A stretch of DNA of 64,000 bases from Liminaster sp017519885 (GTDB taxonomy: Bacteria; Bacteroidota; Bacteroidia; Bacteroidales; UBA3663), in assembly GCA_017519885.1 (NCBI GenBank), contig JAFWRO010000035.1, positions 124,001 to 188,000 on the forward strand, read 5' to 3'. The position numbers and the translations under genes were made by a program. The notes below the pieces were generated by a model that ran no database searches, was not told where the DNA came from, and saw only the letters and a list, made by a program, of their open reading frames with translations. Of this stretch, positions 40,991 through 50,712 are shown one piece after another (within the stretch, counting starts at the first letter, position 1; every line of letters starts with the position of its first letter).

Positions 40991-41026
40991 AAAAAAAAGG
41001 CGCACCACTTTTCAGTGATGCGCCTT
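40991..41026 (-). terminator. Terminator of rpsF-rpsR-rplI
   Basis: A 13-base stem with one mismatch (AAGGCGCATCACT with AGTGGTGCGCCTT, loop GAAA) lies 19 bases after the rplI stop on the minus strand and runs into a run of T residues. The symmetric stem may also stop proB. Confidence 0.85.
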
Positions 41027-41045
41027 ATCTTAAAAGCAAGATGCC

Positions 41046-41501
41046 TTACTCGGCAGCAGCCTCAGCTACGACCTTCACAGGAATCTCAACGCTAACCTCG
41101 CGGTGGAGCTTGGCAACAGCGACATACTCGCCGAGAACCTTGATGTTGTCGAGCACGATCTGCTTCTTCTCAACGTTAGCGCCCTTGGCTGCGAGAGCCT
41201 CGGCAACCTGAGCGTTGCTTACTGAGCCATAGATCTTGCCCTCCTCCGATGCCTTCACGGCAAACTCGAGAGCACCAGCAGCCTTAACTGCCTCAGCAAG
41301 AGCCTCGGCATCAGCCTTGATCTTGGCCATCTTCTGTGCCTGCTGCTTCTGCTTCTCAGCGAGCTGCTTCAGGGCAGACTCGGTAGCAAGAATAGCCTTC
41401 TTGGTGGGGAGAAGGAAGTTGCGGGCATAGCCGTTCTTAACCTCTACAACGTCGTCCTTATAACCAAGGTTCTGGACGTCTTCAATCAGAATAATCTTCA
41501 T
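41046..41501 (-). CDS. rplI: 50S ribosomal protein L9
   Basis: Large-subunit protein of 151 residues. The N-terminal rRNA-binding domain (MKIILIEDVQNLGYKDDVVEVKNGYARNFLLP) is followed by a long alanine/lysine-rich connecting helix and a C-terminal domain that includes EEGKIYGSVSNAQVAEAL near residue 85. The gene is last in the rpsF-rpsR-rplI unit, 30 bases after rpsR, as usual in this phylum. Confidence 0.97.
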   Translation of the reverse strand: MKIILIEDVQNLGYKDDVVEVKNGYARNFLLPTKKAILATESALKQLAEKQKQQAQKMAKIKADAEALAEAVKAAGALEFAVKASEEGKIYGSVSNAQVAEALAAKGANVEKKQIVLDNIKVLGEYVAVAKLHREVSVEIPVKVVAEAAAE

Positions 41502-41531
41502 AATCAGTCTAAAATTTTACTTGGTTAATAA

Positions 41532-41798
41532 TTACTTCAAAAGGTCGGTTACGTATGGAAGCAGCGCGATCTGACGGGCACGCTTAACAGCGGTAGCCAC
41601 GCGACGCTGGAACTTCAAAGAGGTACCGGTGATGCGACGGGGGAGAATCTTGCCCTGCTCGTTCAGGAACTTCTTGAGGAACTCGGGATCCTTGTAGTCG
41701 ATGTACTTGATGCCGCTCTTCTTGAAACGGCAATACTTCTTCTTCTTGACGTCAACAGATACTGGGGTCAAGTAACGAATTTCGGTTGTCTCTGCCAT
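41532..41798 (-). CDS. rpsR: 30S ribosomal protein S18
   Basis: Small-subunit protein of 88 residues with the conserved FLNEQGKILPRRITGTSLK and FQRRVATAVKRARQIALLPY segments. The N-terminus has basic KKKKYCRFKKSG with a Cys. It lies 2 bases after the rpsF stop. S18 and S6 bind 16S rRNA as a pair, which fits the tight gene coupling. Confidence 0.97.
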   Translation of the reverse strand: MAETTEIRYLTPVSVDVKKKKYCRFKKSGIKYIDYKDPEFLKKFLNEQGKILPRRITGTSLKFQRRVATAVKRARQIALLPYVTDLLK

Positions 41799-41800
41799 AA

Positions 41801-42148
41801 TTATGCCTCCTCTGTTTTAGGTGCCTTGAGCGAACGACGCTTAGCAGCATACTCTGCAGCGTACTTGTCATTCTTGACAGTGATGAAACGGATCACGCGA
41901 TCCTGACGACGGAAATAAGTCTCGAGTTTCTTGACGACAGCGCCTTCGCCGTCGAACTCCAACAGGAAGTAAAAGCCGGTAGATTTCTTCTCGATTGGAT
42001 AAGCGAGTTTCTTCATACCCCAAGCCTCCTCGTTAATGATGGTAGCACCACGCTTTTCGAGTTCAGCCTTTACAGCTTCTACCGTTTCCTTTACCTGAGC
42101 ATCAGATAAAACGGGAGTCAAAATGAAAACGGTTTCGTAATGATTCAT
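41801..42148 (-). CDS. rpsF: 30S ribosomal protein S6
   Basis: A 115-residue protein with start MNHYETVFILTPVLSD at 42148; the frame is open 31 codons further upstream but the family begins here. Motifs: EEAWGMKKLAYPIEKKSTGFYFL near residue 44 and the RQDRVIRFITVK strand. Upstream on the minus strand a TACCTTTG box lies at 42239-42246, with no good TTTG at the expected distance, so a promoter there is possible but unproven. Confidence 0.97.
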   Translation of the reverse strand: MNHYETVFILTPVLSDAQVKETVEAVKAELEKRGATIINEEAWGMKKLAYPIEKKSTGFYFLLEFDGEGAVVKKLETYFRRQDRVIRFITVKNDKYAAEYAAKRRSLKAPKTEEA

Positions 42149-42438
42149 TTGATTTGAACCTTTAAGTTGTAAATTTTGATGGTTATTAAATAATGTGTCC
42201 CGGTCCGCTTTCCGAAGATTTTGGCCGAAACGCGGGTGCAAAGGTATAAAAAATCAGCATAAGTTGGTCACCATCCTCCCATCTTTTTAAATAAATGTCA
42301 TCGATTTCCCCTTGTAACTCCTTTTTTTGGCAATCCGACATGCTAAACCTTTCGTCTGAAAACCGAAAATGCAAATCCCAATTTCAGATTGTTGCATGTC
42401 ACCTAACGTTCACTAAAGGCCATGCTTATGCGATTGTT

Positions 42439-43971
42439 TCATCGTTGGTTTTCTTTCGCCAATTTCTGATAAACCGATGGAGTCATACCGATGAGTTTCT
42501 TGAAAGCGATGATGAAGGTGTTGGGCGAATTGAACCCCACCATTTCAGCAATGGCCTGTATTGTCAAATTGGCATATTGAGGATCTGAAAGCTTACGGCT
42601 TGCTTCTCTTATACGAAACTCGTTAAGATAGGTTTTAAAATTCTTCTGATAGCTTTTGTTGATAACATAAGAGACGTATTTCGTATTCGAATCGACCAAA
42701 TTGGCAAGTAATGCCAAACTGAAATCGGGATTGCTGAAATTGCGTGCATCACACATCACTGCATCAATCTCCTCCTGTAGTTGGCGAACTTGCTGCAGAG
42801 AAAGAACTGGTGTATCGAACGAGTTTTCTTGCTTGTCCTCTGTTTCGATGGGGTCCAATGAATCAGAAGTAATCTCTTCATCTGCTTTGATTTCGATTGG
42901 GGAAGACTGCAGTTTTTTGTCTCGCAATGCACGTTCCCGCTCCATGGAACGTATTTGCTCTTTGTTCTTTTCGACAAGCAATCTATAGGCAGAATTGAGA
43001 TTCTTGTTCTTGCTTACTGCGATGAGAGACAAAGTGACCAATAACACAACAACCAGTATGCAGAATCCGACGAAAAACCATTGGCGGTTTATTGTCTTGT
43101 GAAGAGACATCACTTCCTTGTCATTAGCTCGCTTTTCGTAGGCGAAAAGACGATTCAACGCCGCATGCATCTGTTTTCCATGCTGGAGTGTATCTCGGAG
43201 CATGATGGCAAGGTTGGCATACTCTTTACTGCGTATGCTGTCTCCAATCTCAGCATATATGTGGGTGAGATGCTGATAAGCAGATTGGCGTAATTCAACA
43301 CAGCCCTTATGCCCTCCTTGCTTCACAATGGTGGAAAAATGAACAATGGCCGAATCATTTTGCCCCATTTTTTCGTAGATTATTCCGAAATCTTCTTCTT
43401 GGGAAAGATCGTAGGGAATACCCAACTGCAATCTACGCGATACCTCAAGGCCGTCGCGGGTAGAATTTAACGCTTCCTCATAGTTCTTGTCAAGAATAGC
43501 TAGTGCTGTTCTGCAGACACACTGATAATAAGGTGAGAGTTGAGGATCCCACTCGGGCAGATGTTGTAGCTTCTCGTAATAGGCATGTGTCTTTTCGGCA
43601 TTGCCAGCGTAGGAACAGCACATGACCAGATTTGTCAAGAAGATGCTTTGAAGACGTTGATCCTGCTGCAAGGAAGCTTTATATCCCTTCTCAAAATAGT
43701 ATGCAGCGCGGTCGTAATCTTGAAATAAGCCATAAAGATTGCCAATGCTGCCCAGTGCCGAAGTATAATTTGTAATGTCTCCGTTTATATCAGCCAATTC
43801 CAAACACTTTGTATAGAGATCAAGAGCAATATCGAATCGGTCTTCATTGAAGGCCTCATTGCCCTTTTTCAGTAACTGTTTGCATTCATCGGTGCGCGAC
43901 ATATCCGAAACAGCAAGACACCGCACCGAACAACAAACAAAAAAGGTCAAAAAATATACTATGAGCCTCAT
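42439..43971 (-). CDS. Membrane-bound TPR sensor with AraC-type DNA-binding domain
   Basis: Regulator of 510 residues from the ATG at 43971; the frame extends 18 codons upstream but a signal-like segment starts here. After it lie TPR-like helices (residues ~25-280, including DECKQLLKKGNEAFNEDRFDIALDL), one membrane helix near 295-320 (FVGFCILVVVLLVTLSLIAV), a charged coiled-coil linker with acidic and serine-rich stretches, and a C-terminal AraC helix-turn-helix domain (LALLANLVDSNTKYVSYVIN, then IQAIAEMVGFNSPNTFIIAF). TPR would be periplasmic and the HTH cytoplasmic. Its target is unknown; the divergent secreted-protein genes are candidates. Confidence 0.82.
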   Translation of the reverse strand: MRLIVYFLTFFVCCSVRCLAVSDMSRTDECKQLLKKGNEAFNEDRFDIALDLYTKCLELADINGDITNYTSALGSIGNLYGLFQDYDRAAYYFEKGYKASLQQDQRLQSIFLTNLVMCCSYAGNAEKTHAYYEKLQHLPEWDPQLSPYYQCVCRTALAILDKNYEEALNSTRDGLEVSRRLQLGIPYDLSQEEDFGIIYEKMGQNDSAIVHFSTIVKQGGHKGCVELRQSAYQHLTHIYAEIGDSIRSKEYANLAIMLRDTLQHGKQMHAALNRLFAYEKRANDKEVMSLHKTINRQWFFVGFCILVVVLLVTLSLIAVSKNKNLNSAYRLLVEKNKEQIRSMERERALRDKKLQSSPIEIKADEEITSDSLDPIETEDKQENSFDTPVLSLQQVRQLQEEIDAVMCDARNFSNPDFSLALLANLVDSNTKYVSYVINKSYQKNFKTYLNEFRIREASRKLSDPQYANLTIQAIAEMVGFNSPNTFIIAFKKLIGMTPSVYQKLAKENQR

Positions 43972-44089
43972 ATGAAAGAGTGAAACAATAGAATTGATGG
44001 ATTGTTTTGTGTGCAAAAATATCAAAAAAACTGCAATTTTCCAATTTTTTATGTCTATTTCAAGAAATCGTGATACAAAAACGAGATTT

Positions 44090-44123
44090 TTTGGAGCTTA
44101 TTATCTATTATTTGCTATCTTTG
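44090..44123 (+). promoter_or_regulatory. Promoter of the secreted-protein cluster
   Basis: TATCTTTG at 44116-44123 is preceded by TTTG at 44090-44093 with a 22-base spacer, a little longer than the consensus. It lies 77 bases before the first start codon, so the leader is long. Confidence 0.6.
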
Positions 44124-44200
44124 CACTGCAAAACATTCTTTGCTCTAAATGAAGAAAGTATTATTTAACCCCATTATCAATATTAAAACCCATCAAAAGT

Positions 44201-46099
44201 ATGAAACACCTTCTACTTATCTCTGCTCTCTTGAGCACTGGAGTTTCTGCGGCTATGGCCGAGAACGTTACTGCTGATCCTGCCGATGGCAGCGTACTTG
44301 CAACCTTGAGCAAGATTACTCTTACTTGGGAGAATGAGACCTCAGTTGACAACAATGGTTCGGCTGCAATCACCATTACCGATGCTGCTGGTACAGTCGT
44401 AGTTAGTGAGGCTGTTTCAGATTATGGCACCGAGGTGAACCAGATGGTTGTTACTTTCGCCGACATCACAACCGATGGCACTTATACCGTCAACTTCCCT
44501 GCCGAGCGCTACAGTTTCCTCCGGGAAGGTGGCGAGACTGCCTATTCCGAGGCCTTCACTCTTACCTATACCATTAGCGAGGGTGGTCTTGATCCTGACC
44601 ACACATTCACACCTGATGGCACTGTCAGTTACCTCTATTCCATCGATGTAGCTTTCAACAACTACGTAAAGGCTTCCTACAAGTGGAATGCAACCGAAGA
44701 GGAGAAGCCATACTTTACCGATGCCGAGGGCAATGTCGTAGCAAATGCCTCTATTCCCTATGCAAGCGACCTCGCAAACACCAACAAGGTGCGTATCGTT
44801 CTTGCACAAGTTCTTGCCACTCCTGGCGTCTATACACTCCACGTACCTGAGGGTGCCTGCAATGTCATGACCGAGTCCACTGACTACACTGGTTTTTCTT
44901 GCCCAGCTTTCACCCACGTCTTCACCGTTACTGGCGAGGGACTCGACAACTTTACCACCAATCCTTCGGCTGAGACTCCTGTTCGCAACTTCAGTTCTGT
45001 TTCAGTTACTTTCCCGGATGTTGATACCATGATTATCAACCCAGATTTCATCAACGACTATAGTCGCAACTACTTCAACATCTATGCGGCTGGCACCAAC
45101 ACCTCTGCAGGCAACTTCAGTCTCGGCACTGGTGTAGTTGAAGGCAATACCGTTACCTTCCCACTCCAGAAACCAATTATTAATGGAGGCAACTATGTGC
45201 TTGACTTCGGTCCTGACTGCTTCCTCCTTGGCGAGGACCAGCATGGCAACTCTCCTGTTCACGTTGAGATCGTTATTGATGAGGGCGAACCCACTGCTGT
45301 CGAAATCACGCCTGCTCCTGGGCAGACCTTTAGCCGTCTTACCGAATTCACATTCGTTTATCCAGGTGTAACTTCCATCAAGAAGAATCCGAATGTTTAT
45401 CAGAACATCTACGTATATGATAGCAACCACAAGTCAACTTATGCTTATGTTAATAACAATAATCTCTCCATCGAGGGTAATACGGTGAAGGCTGTTCTTA
45501 ATATGGCAGTTGTTGAAGAGGATGTTGTCACCCTTGAGATGCCAACTGGTTTCTTCATTTTCGACGACGATGACGACAAATACAATACTGCTCTCTGTGA
45601 GACCTACTACATTGATGGCTCTGGTTTTGATGCTATCGAGTGCGAGCCAGCCAACGGCAGCATTGTAGAGAGCCTTTCGACCATTGTGATTACCTATGTA
45701 AATGAGACCTTGGTTGCAAACAACTCATCTTCTTATGCTAGTATCACGGTTTACAACTCGGCCAACCAGTATGTAGCTACCGCTGGTATGTACCAGAACC
45801 AGATCACTGCTGGCCCTGGCGAAAACCAAGCAACTATCACGCTTAATGTTACTTTGACAGAGAAGGATACCTACACCTTCAAACTCCCTGGCAACGCCTT
45901 CTTCCTTGGTGAAGACCAGCGTTTCAGCACCGTTCAGAAGTTTGAGTACACTGTCGATCCCGATTACGTTCCCACTTCTCTGGAAGCCATTGAGAGTACA
46001 ACCGATGTCGTGCCAGGCATCTTCACCATCGATGGCCGCAAGGTCGAGAAGGTAGGCAAGGGCATCTTCATCGTTGATGGAAAGATTGTCAAGTATTGA
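44201..46099 (+). CDS. Secreted protein with immunoglobulin-like repeats
   Basis: 632 residues. Signal peptide MKHLLLISALLSTGVSAAMAE. The body carries four diverged beta-sandwich units; the first (ADGSVLATLSKITLTWENET) and the fourth (ANGSIVESLSTIVITYVNET, near residue 482) are clear duplicates of each other. There is no catalytic motif. The final residues (GIFTIDGRKVEKVGKGIFIV) match the tail of other exported proteins here. It may be a surface adhesin or a glycan-binding protein. I know no specific family. It is first of three consecutive secreted-protein genes, 28 bases before the next. Confidence 0.7.
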   Translation: MKHLLLISALLSTGVSAAMAENVTADPADGSVLATLSKITLTWENETSVDNNGSAAITITDAAGTVVVSEAVSDYGTEVNQMVVTFADITTDGTYTVNFPAERYSFLREGGETAYSEAFTLTYTISEGGLDPDHTFTPDGTVSYLYSIDVAFNNYVKASYKWNATEEEKPYFTDAEGNVVANASIPYASDLANTNKVRIVLAQVLATPGVYTLHVPEGACNVMTESTDYTGFSCPAFTHVFTVTGEGLDNFTTNPSAETPVRNFSSVSVTFPDVDTMIINPDFINDYSRNYFNIYAAGTNTSAGNFSLGTGVVEGNTVTFPLQKPIINGGNYVLDFGPDCFLLGEDQHGNSPVHVEIVIDEGEPTAVEITPAPGQTFSRLTEFTFVYPGVTSIKKNPNVYQNIYVYDSNHKSTYAYVNNNNLSIEGNTVKAVLNMAVVEEDVVTLEMPTGFFIFDDDDDKYNTALCETYYIDGSGFDAIECEPANGSIVESLSTIVITYVNETLVANNSSSYASITVYNSANQYVATAGMYQNQITAGPGENQATITLNVTLTEKDTYTFKLPGNAFFLGEDQRFSTVQKFEYTVDPDYVPTSLEAIESTTDVVPGIFTIDGRKVEKVGKGIFIVDGKIVKY

Positions 46100-46127
46100 T
46101 TCTCTAATTAGAATTCCTTCATAATCA

Positions 46128-49100
46128 ATGAGACTTTTTTTAATTCCTCTAACACTTGTAGCCTGCACTCTCGTGGTGCAGGCCCAAGTTTTTTTACCTC
46201 AATCTGATCAGGATCTTATGGTACAGAAAGGAGGGCAATTACAAACCACAATGCCTGCTTTCTGGAATACACCAGTTATCCTGCCGCAGCTCTCTTCTCA
46301 AAACCCTTCTGCCGGACATTCATGGATTGGCTATAATCAGAGTGCTGGTATTGATACCACCTCTGTAGTTGACCAGTGGGGTAACTTCAAGACTTTCGGA
46401 GGTATGGTGGGCTTTGATATTGAGCCACTCAGTGTCGAATTTTCTATGATAGACACGATATATGCTCATCCCAAGATGGCTCCTTATGGCTATCTTTCCG
46501 GAAATATCTATTATGCCTATTGCCCAAATTTCAGTAATACTACTGGCACATATACCAGCATGGATTATATGGGATGGGATATCCGTAATTGGAATGTTAC
46601 TGATTCGGTGCGTGTACGTATAACCAATGGTACCAGCGACATCCCTTACATTGGCTGCTACGACCCTGTGACGGGTATTGACTATGCGATTACTTTTGGC
46701 AATGAGAATGGTGTAGAGACCTACTACAGCTACATCGTAGATCCAGGAACTCACAAACTCAAGCGGCTGGCAAAGCTTGGCAGTTATGATGGTGCCGAGA
46801 ACTTCACTTCCTACAAGGCCATGTTCTCCGATGGAGTAGAGATCTATGCTCTCAATCGTGACTATGTGATGCAGATCGACCGCAAGACAGGTCTTGCCAC
46901 CGAGGTGGGTCACTTCGACTTTGAGCATAACTCTTATGGCATTCAGGCTATCCGTTACGATAATGGACGTTTCATCTTCGATCATTACGACCTTTACACT
47001 GGAACGTCTTTCTGGAGCTTCTCGCTCGACAACATTGGTGCCGATGGCGTAATCCAGAAGGAGCTGATTGGTTATATTCCAACGGGATGGAATCACATCT
47101 TCCGTGCCCCTTCTGTTGAACTTTGCGAATCTGAGGTCCTCTCAAACGTGAAGGATTTGAAGGCTGTGGCTTCAGATGACCAGCATGCAACCATCACCTT
47201 CACTGTACCTTCTACCACAACCTCAGGCATTGCCCTTTCTTCCACTACAATGGCCAATGTAACTGTGCTTATTGATGGACAGGCAATTAACTTACCCGAA
47301 ACACAGTATGCACTGGGTAGCAAGGTTTCGGTTGAGGTGGAAGGCCTTGAACCGACTTGCCTCCACTTCGTTTCTGCGCAATGCAATCCCGTACATGAGT
47401 GGTCGGCTGTTGAACCATTTGCTCTTGTCGGCAATACACTTCGTGGAGTTCCTTTCTGCGCAGGCGCTGATGCTCCCGGTCAGGTTTCGAACATCAGAGC
47501 AACCGCTCTTTCCGATGCAAACCGCATCAAGGTATCTTGGTCGGCACCTACCTCTGCCCGCTATGCTGCTTTCGGATCATCTTTCAACAAGAATGATGTC
47601 ACTTATAAGGTTGTAAACTCTCTCACCGGGGAGATTGTAGCAGAAGGCCTTGCCGAAACATCACTCTTGCTCGACATCCCTGCTTACTATTCAACACAGC
47701 AGTTCACGATCGTACCTTTCTCAGCGGGTATGGAAGGAACACCTGCCGAGAGCAGCCGTTATGTGTTCGGTTCCTACGTTGAGCTGCCGTATTATGAAGA
47801 CTTCGAGAATTCTCATTCCTTGGAGTACTTCACTGTCATCAATGCGAATGAAGATGGTACTGCTCGCACTTGGAATTGGAATACCTATTATCATTTCGTA
47901 ACGATGAACACTCCGATTGGTAGTATCTATAATGATGATTGGCTTATAACTCCCAACTTCAATGCCGATTCGGATCACGTTTATCGTCTGGCATTCACGA
48001 TAGGCAATGACAATAAGGATCATAATCTCCATATCACGATGGGCAATTATCCATCAGTTCAGTCGCAGACACAGATGGTAGCCGATCTTGAGGGATATCA
48101 TATTCCAGCCAAGGACATCGAATTGCAGTTCTATGCCCGTCCGGAAACCGCCGGGTCTTATTGCTTTGGCATCTATGACTTTTCTACCGACAATGAAGGC
48201 ATGTATCACATTGATGATCTTCGTATCGAAGAGGCCTTCTCGACTCATGCACCCGACTCAGTAACCGAGGTGCTCTTCCAGCCAGCCGATGGAGGTGCGC
48301 TTAGCGGCACACTCTTCTTTACCCTTCCCGAAAAGGATGTATTGGGAGAATCGCTCACGAGATTAACCAAGTATGAGGTCTATCGCAACGATACGCTTGT
48401 CAGCACTATCACCGATGCTCAGCTGGGTTCTGCCGAGGCTGTTGATGTAGAGGCTATTCATGGCTACAACACCTATCGTATCGTCTCTTACAACGAGTTT
48501 GGCAATGGTTGGCCCGTCGATTATCGTGTCTATGTAGGCATTGACATCCCTGTTGAAGTATCTGGCTTCATGGCTGTTTGGGCAGAAAGCACCCAACCTC
48601 GCCGCAGTGGTGTCACCCTTTCTTGGGAAGCTCCTACCAAGGGCTTGCGTGGCGGATATGTCAATCCAGATGCACTCACCTATAATATCTATCACTTCAA
48701 TCCCGACAACAATCAGTATTCGCTCATCGAGTCGGGTGTAACGGGCACCAGTTTCACTACTTCTGAACTCACAGGCAATTCGCAGGATTACTTTGCCTAC
48801 GCCATTGGAGCCGTGAGCAGCGAGGGTGAAGGCGAACGAGTTCGCAAGGGCATCACCTTGGGAACACCTTACGCACTTCCATTCTCCGAGAGTTGGTATT
48901 ATGGTGGCCAGAACGGTCCTTGGATTACCACTTCTTTGCAGGGTGCTCCAGGTTGGGCTATCGACAACAATATCTTCAACATGCACATCGAGGCTGTCGA
49001 TGGTGACGAATTCCAGCTCTTGCTTCGCAACCTGGGTGACGATGTTGTCAGCGCACGTATAGCTTCACCTATCTTCGATTTCAAGGATGCCACTAACCCC

Positions 49101-50645
49101 GTTCTAGGTCTTTGGATATTCCATGACATCAATGTTTCCGAAAGCAGTTGGTTCTGTCTTGAGGCCTCGGAAGATGGTTTCAACTTCAGTGACATCTCCG
49201 AACACACAGCCTTCGCTGGCAATGCCGGTTGGGTATTCCATGTCATCCCATTGGAGGCCGTCAAGGGCAAGAAGGTCCAGTTGGCAATCAAGGTCTATAT
49301 GGACGAAGTTCAGAGCCGCTTCTTTACCGATGCACTGCAGGTTGTCGATCTTAACGCAGGTAATGACCTTGCCGTCTCCAGCTTCAGCTATCAGGAGAAT
49401 CAGGCCCTCGGTACCATGTCGAATGTTGAGGTTCAAGTTGTCAACCTTGGTGCTCAGGAGGCTGCTGAATATGAGGTTTGCCTCTTTGCCAATGGCGAGA
49501 TGGTAGGCGATGAACTGATAGATGAACCTTTGGCTTCAGGTCATACTCGCACCTTCACCTTCCAGATTGATTTGCAGGCTACAGTTCAGGAGGGCGTCAA
49601 GTGCTATGCTGAAGTTATCTATGATGACGACAACGAGCTCAATAACGTTACCGATGTCGTGACTATTCTTCCTCTTGTGCTCGACCTCAATGCACCTGCC
49701 GACCTCACCCTCAACGACTCACAGGATCTCAGCTGGTCGGCTCCAGCCGAAATGCATGGTCGTCGTGTCTTTGAGGACTTCGAGAACGGCAAGGCCTTCA
49801 GCATCGATGGTCACAACGGTTGGATCTGCTACGATGGCGATGGTCAACTCGAGGCTGGTTATACACAATATTATAACAACTACTGGCCTAATTTCAACAA
49901 TCCACAGGCTTGGATGATCTGGAGCCTTGAAGAAACCGGCACCATTGCAAACGCCTGGTATCCAATCGATGGCGAAAAGTGTCTTATCAGTTGGATGGTT
50001 ACCGGCCAGATGCCTGATATGACCAATGCTACAACCACCAAGGATGACTGGTTCATTTCTCCCGAGGTTCTTGGTGGAACCGATCTTAGCTTCCAAGCCA
50101 AGGCCATTCTCTGTAGCTATTATGGACCTTCTTCAATGCAGATCCTTACTTCAGCTACCGATCGTGATCCAGCCAGCTTTACGCTCCTCAAGGAGTATTC
50201 TGTTGGAGCTACCATGGTCGAAGAGGTTGAGGATATCAGTGTCACCTTGCCTGCCGATGCCCGCTATGTAGCTATCCGCTGCACCGGAACCGAGTTTGCC
50301 TTGATGATCGATAATCTCGAATATACCTTGGCTCAGACACCTCAGTTTGCTGGTTACAATGTCTATTGTGGCTTCGGTCGCCAGAATACCAGCATTCTCA
50401 CCGACTTGCAGTATCATCCGCAGCGCATCGGCACTTACGCCGTATCTGCACAGTATGACTTGGGCGAGTCAGAGCTCAGCAACAGCATCGAGGTGACGAC
50501 TCTCGGCATCGACAAGGTGGAGGCCGACGAGGCTGCCCAGCGCGAATACTGGTCACTCGATGGCCGTCGCTTGCGCGATGCTTCTGCCAGTGGCATCTAT
50601 ATCATTCGTCAGAAGGGTGCCGTTCGTAAGGCTATCGTCAAATAA
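46128..50645 (+). CDS. Large secreted protein with fibronectin III and cleaved-adhesin (choice-of-anchor J) domains
   Basis: 1505 residues with a signal peptide. It has three gingipain-adhesin/MAM-like domains: one near residue 552 (LPYYEDFENSH), one near 917 (LPFSESWYYGG) and one near 1213 (RVFEDFENGK). Fibronectin-type strands lie between them (VSNIRATALSDANRIKVSWSAP). The N-terminal 300 residues form beta-strands rich in Tyr and Gly. The tail YWSLDGRRLRDASASGIYII matches the sorting-type end. Probably a surface adhesin or scaffold for host or dietary polymers. No enzymatic motif was recognised. Confidence 0.75.
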   Translation: MRLFLIPLTLVACTLVVQAQVFLPQSDQDLMVQKGGQLQTTMPAFWNTPVILPQLSSQNPSAGHSWIGYNQSAGIDTTSVVDQWGNFKTFGGMVGFDIEPLSVEFSMIDTIYAHPKMAPYGYLSGNIYYAYCPNFSNTTGTYTSMDYMGWDIRNWNVTDSVRVRITNGTSDIPYIGCYDPVTGIDYAITFGNENGVETYYSYIVDPGTHKLKRLAKLGSYDGAENFTSYKAMFSDGVEIYALNRDYVMQIDRKTGLATEVGHFDFEHNSYGIQAIRYDNGRFIFDHYDLYTGTSFWSFSLDNIGADGVIQKELIGYIPTGWNHIFRAPSVELCESEVLSNVKDLKAVASDDQHATITFTVPSTTTSGIALSSTTMANVTVLIDGQAINLPETQYALGSKVSVEVEGLEPTCLHFVSAQCNPVHEWSAVEPFALVGNTLRGVPFCAGADAPGQVSNIRATALSDANRIKVSWSAPTSARYAAFGSSFNKNDVTYKVVNSLTGEIVAEGLAETSLLLDIPAYYSTQQFTIVPFSAGMEGTPAESSRYVFGSYVELPYYEDFENSHSLEYFTVINANEDGTARTWNWNTYYHFVTMNTPIGSIYNDDWLITPNFNADSDHVYRLAFTIGNDNKDHNLHITMGNYPSVQSQTQMVADLEGYHIPAKDIELQFYARPETAGSYCFGIYDFSTDNEGMYHIDDLRIEEAFSTHAPDSVTEVLFQPADGGALSGTLFFTLPEKDVLGESLTRLTKYEVYRNDTLVSTITDAQLGSAEAVDVEAIHGYNTYRIVSYNEFGNGWPVDYRVYVGIDIPVEVSGFMAVWAESTQPRRSGVTLSWEAPTKGLRGGYVNPDALTYNIYHFNPDNNQYSLIESGVTGTSFTTSELTGNSQDYFAYAIGAVSSEGEGERVRKGITLGTPYALPFSESWYYGGQNGPWITTSLQGAPGWAIDNNIFNMHIEAVDGDEFQLLLRNLGDDVVSARIASPIFDFKDATNPVLGLWIFHDINVSESSWFCLEASEDGFNFSDISEHTAFAGNAGWVFHVIPLEAVKGKKVQLAIKVYMDEVQSRFFTDALQVVDLNAGNDLAVSSFSYQENQALGTMSNVEVQVVNLGAQEAAEYEVCLFANGEMVGDELIDEPLASGHTRTFTFQIDLQATVQEGVKCYAEVIYDDDNELNNVTDVVTILPLVLDLNAPADLTLNDSQDLSWSAPAEMHGRRVFEDFENGKAFSIDGHNGWICYDGDGQLEAGYTQYYNNYWPNFNNPQAWMIWSLEETGTIANAWYPIDGEKCLISWMVTGQMPDMTNATTTKDDWFISPEVLGGTDLSFQAKAILCSYYGPSSMQILTSATDRDPASFTLLKEYSVGATMVEEVEDISVTLPADARYVAIRCTGTEFALMIDNLEYTLAQTPQFAGYNVYCGFGRQNTSILTDLQYHPQRIGTYAVSAQYDLGESELSNSIEVTTLGIDKVEADEAAQREYWSLDGRRLRDASASGIYIIRQKGAVRKAIVK

Positions 50646-50712
50646 AGATTATCCTAAATGCAGGAATCTTGAGTTACATCCAGGTTCCTGCTGGAAATTA
50701 TAACATTTTCCA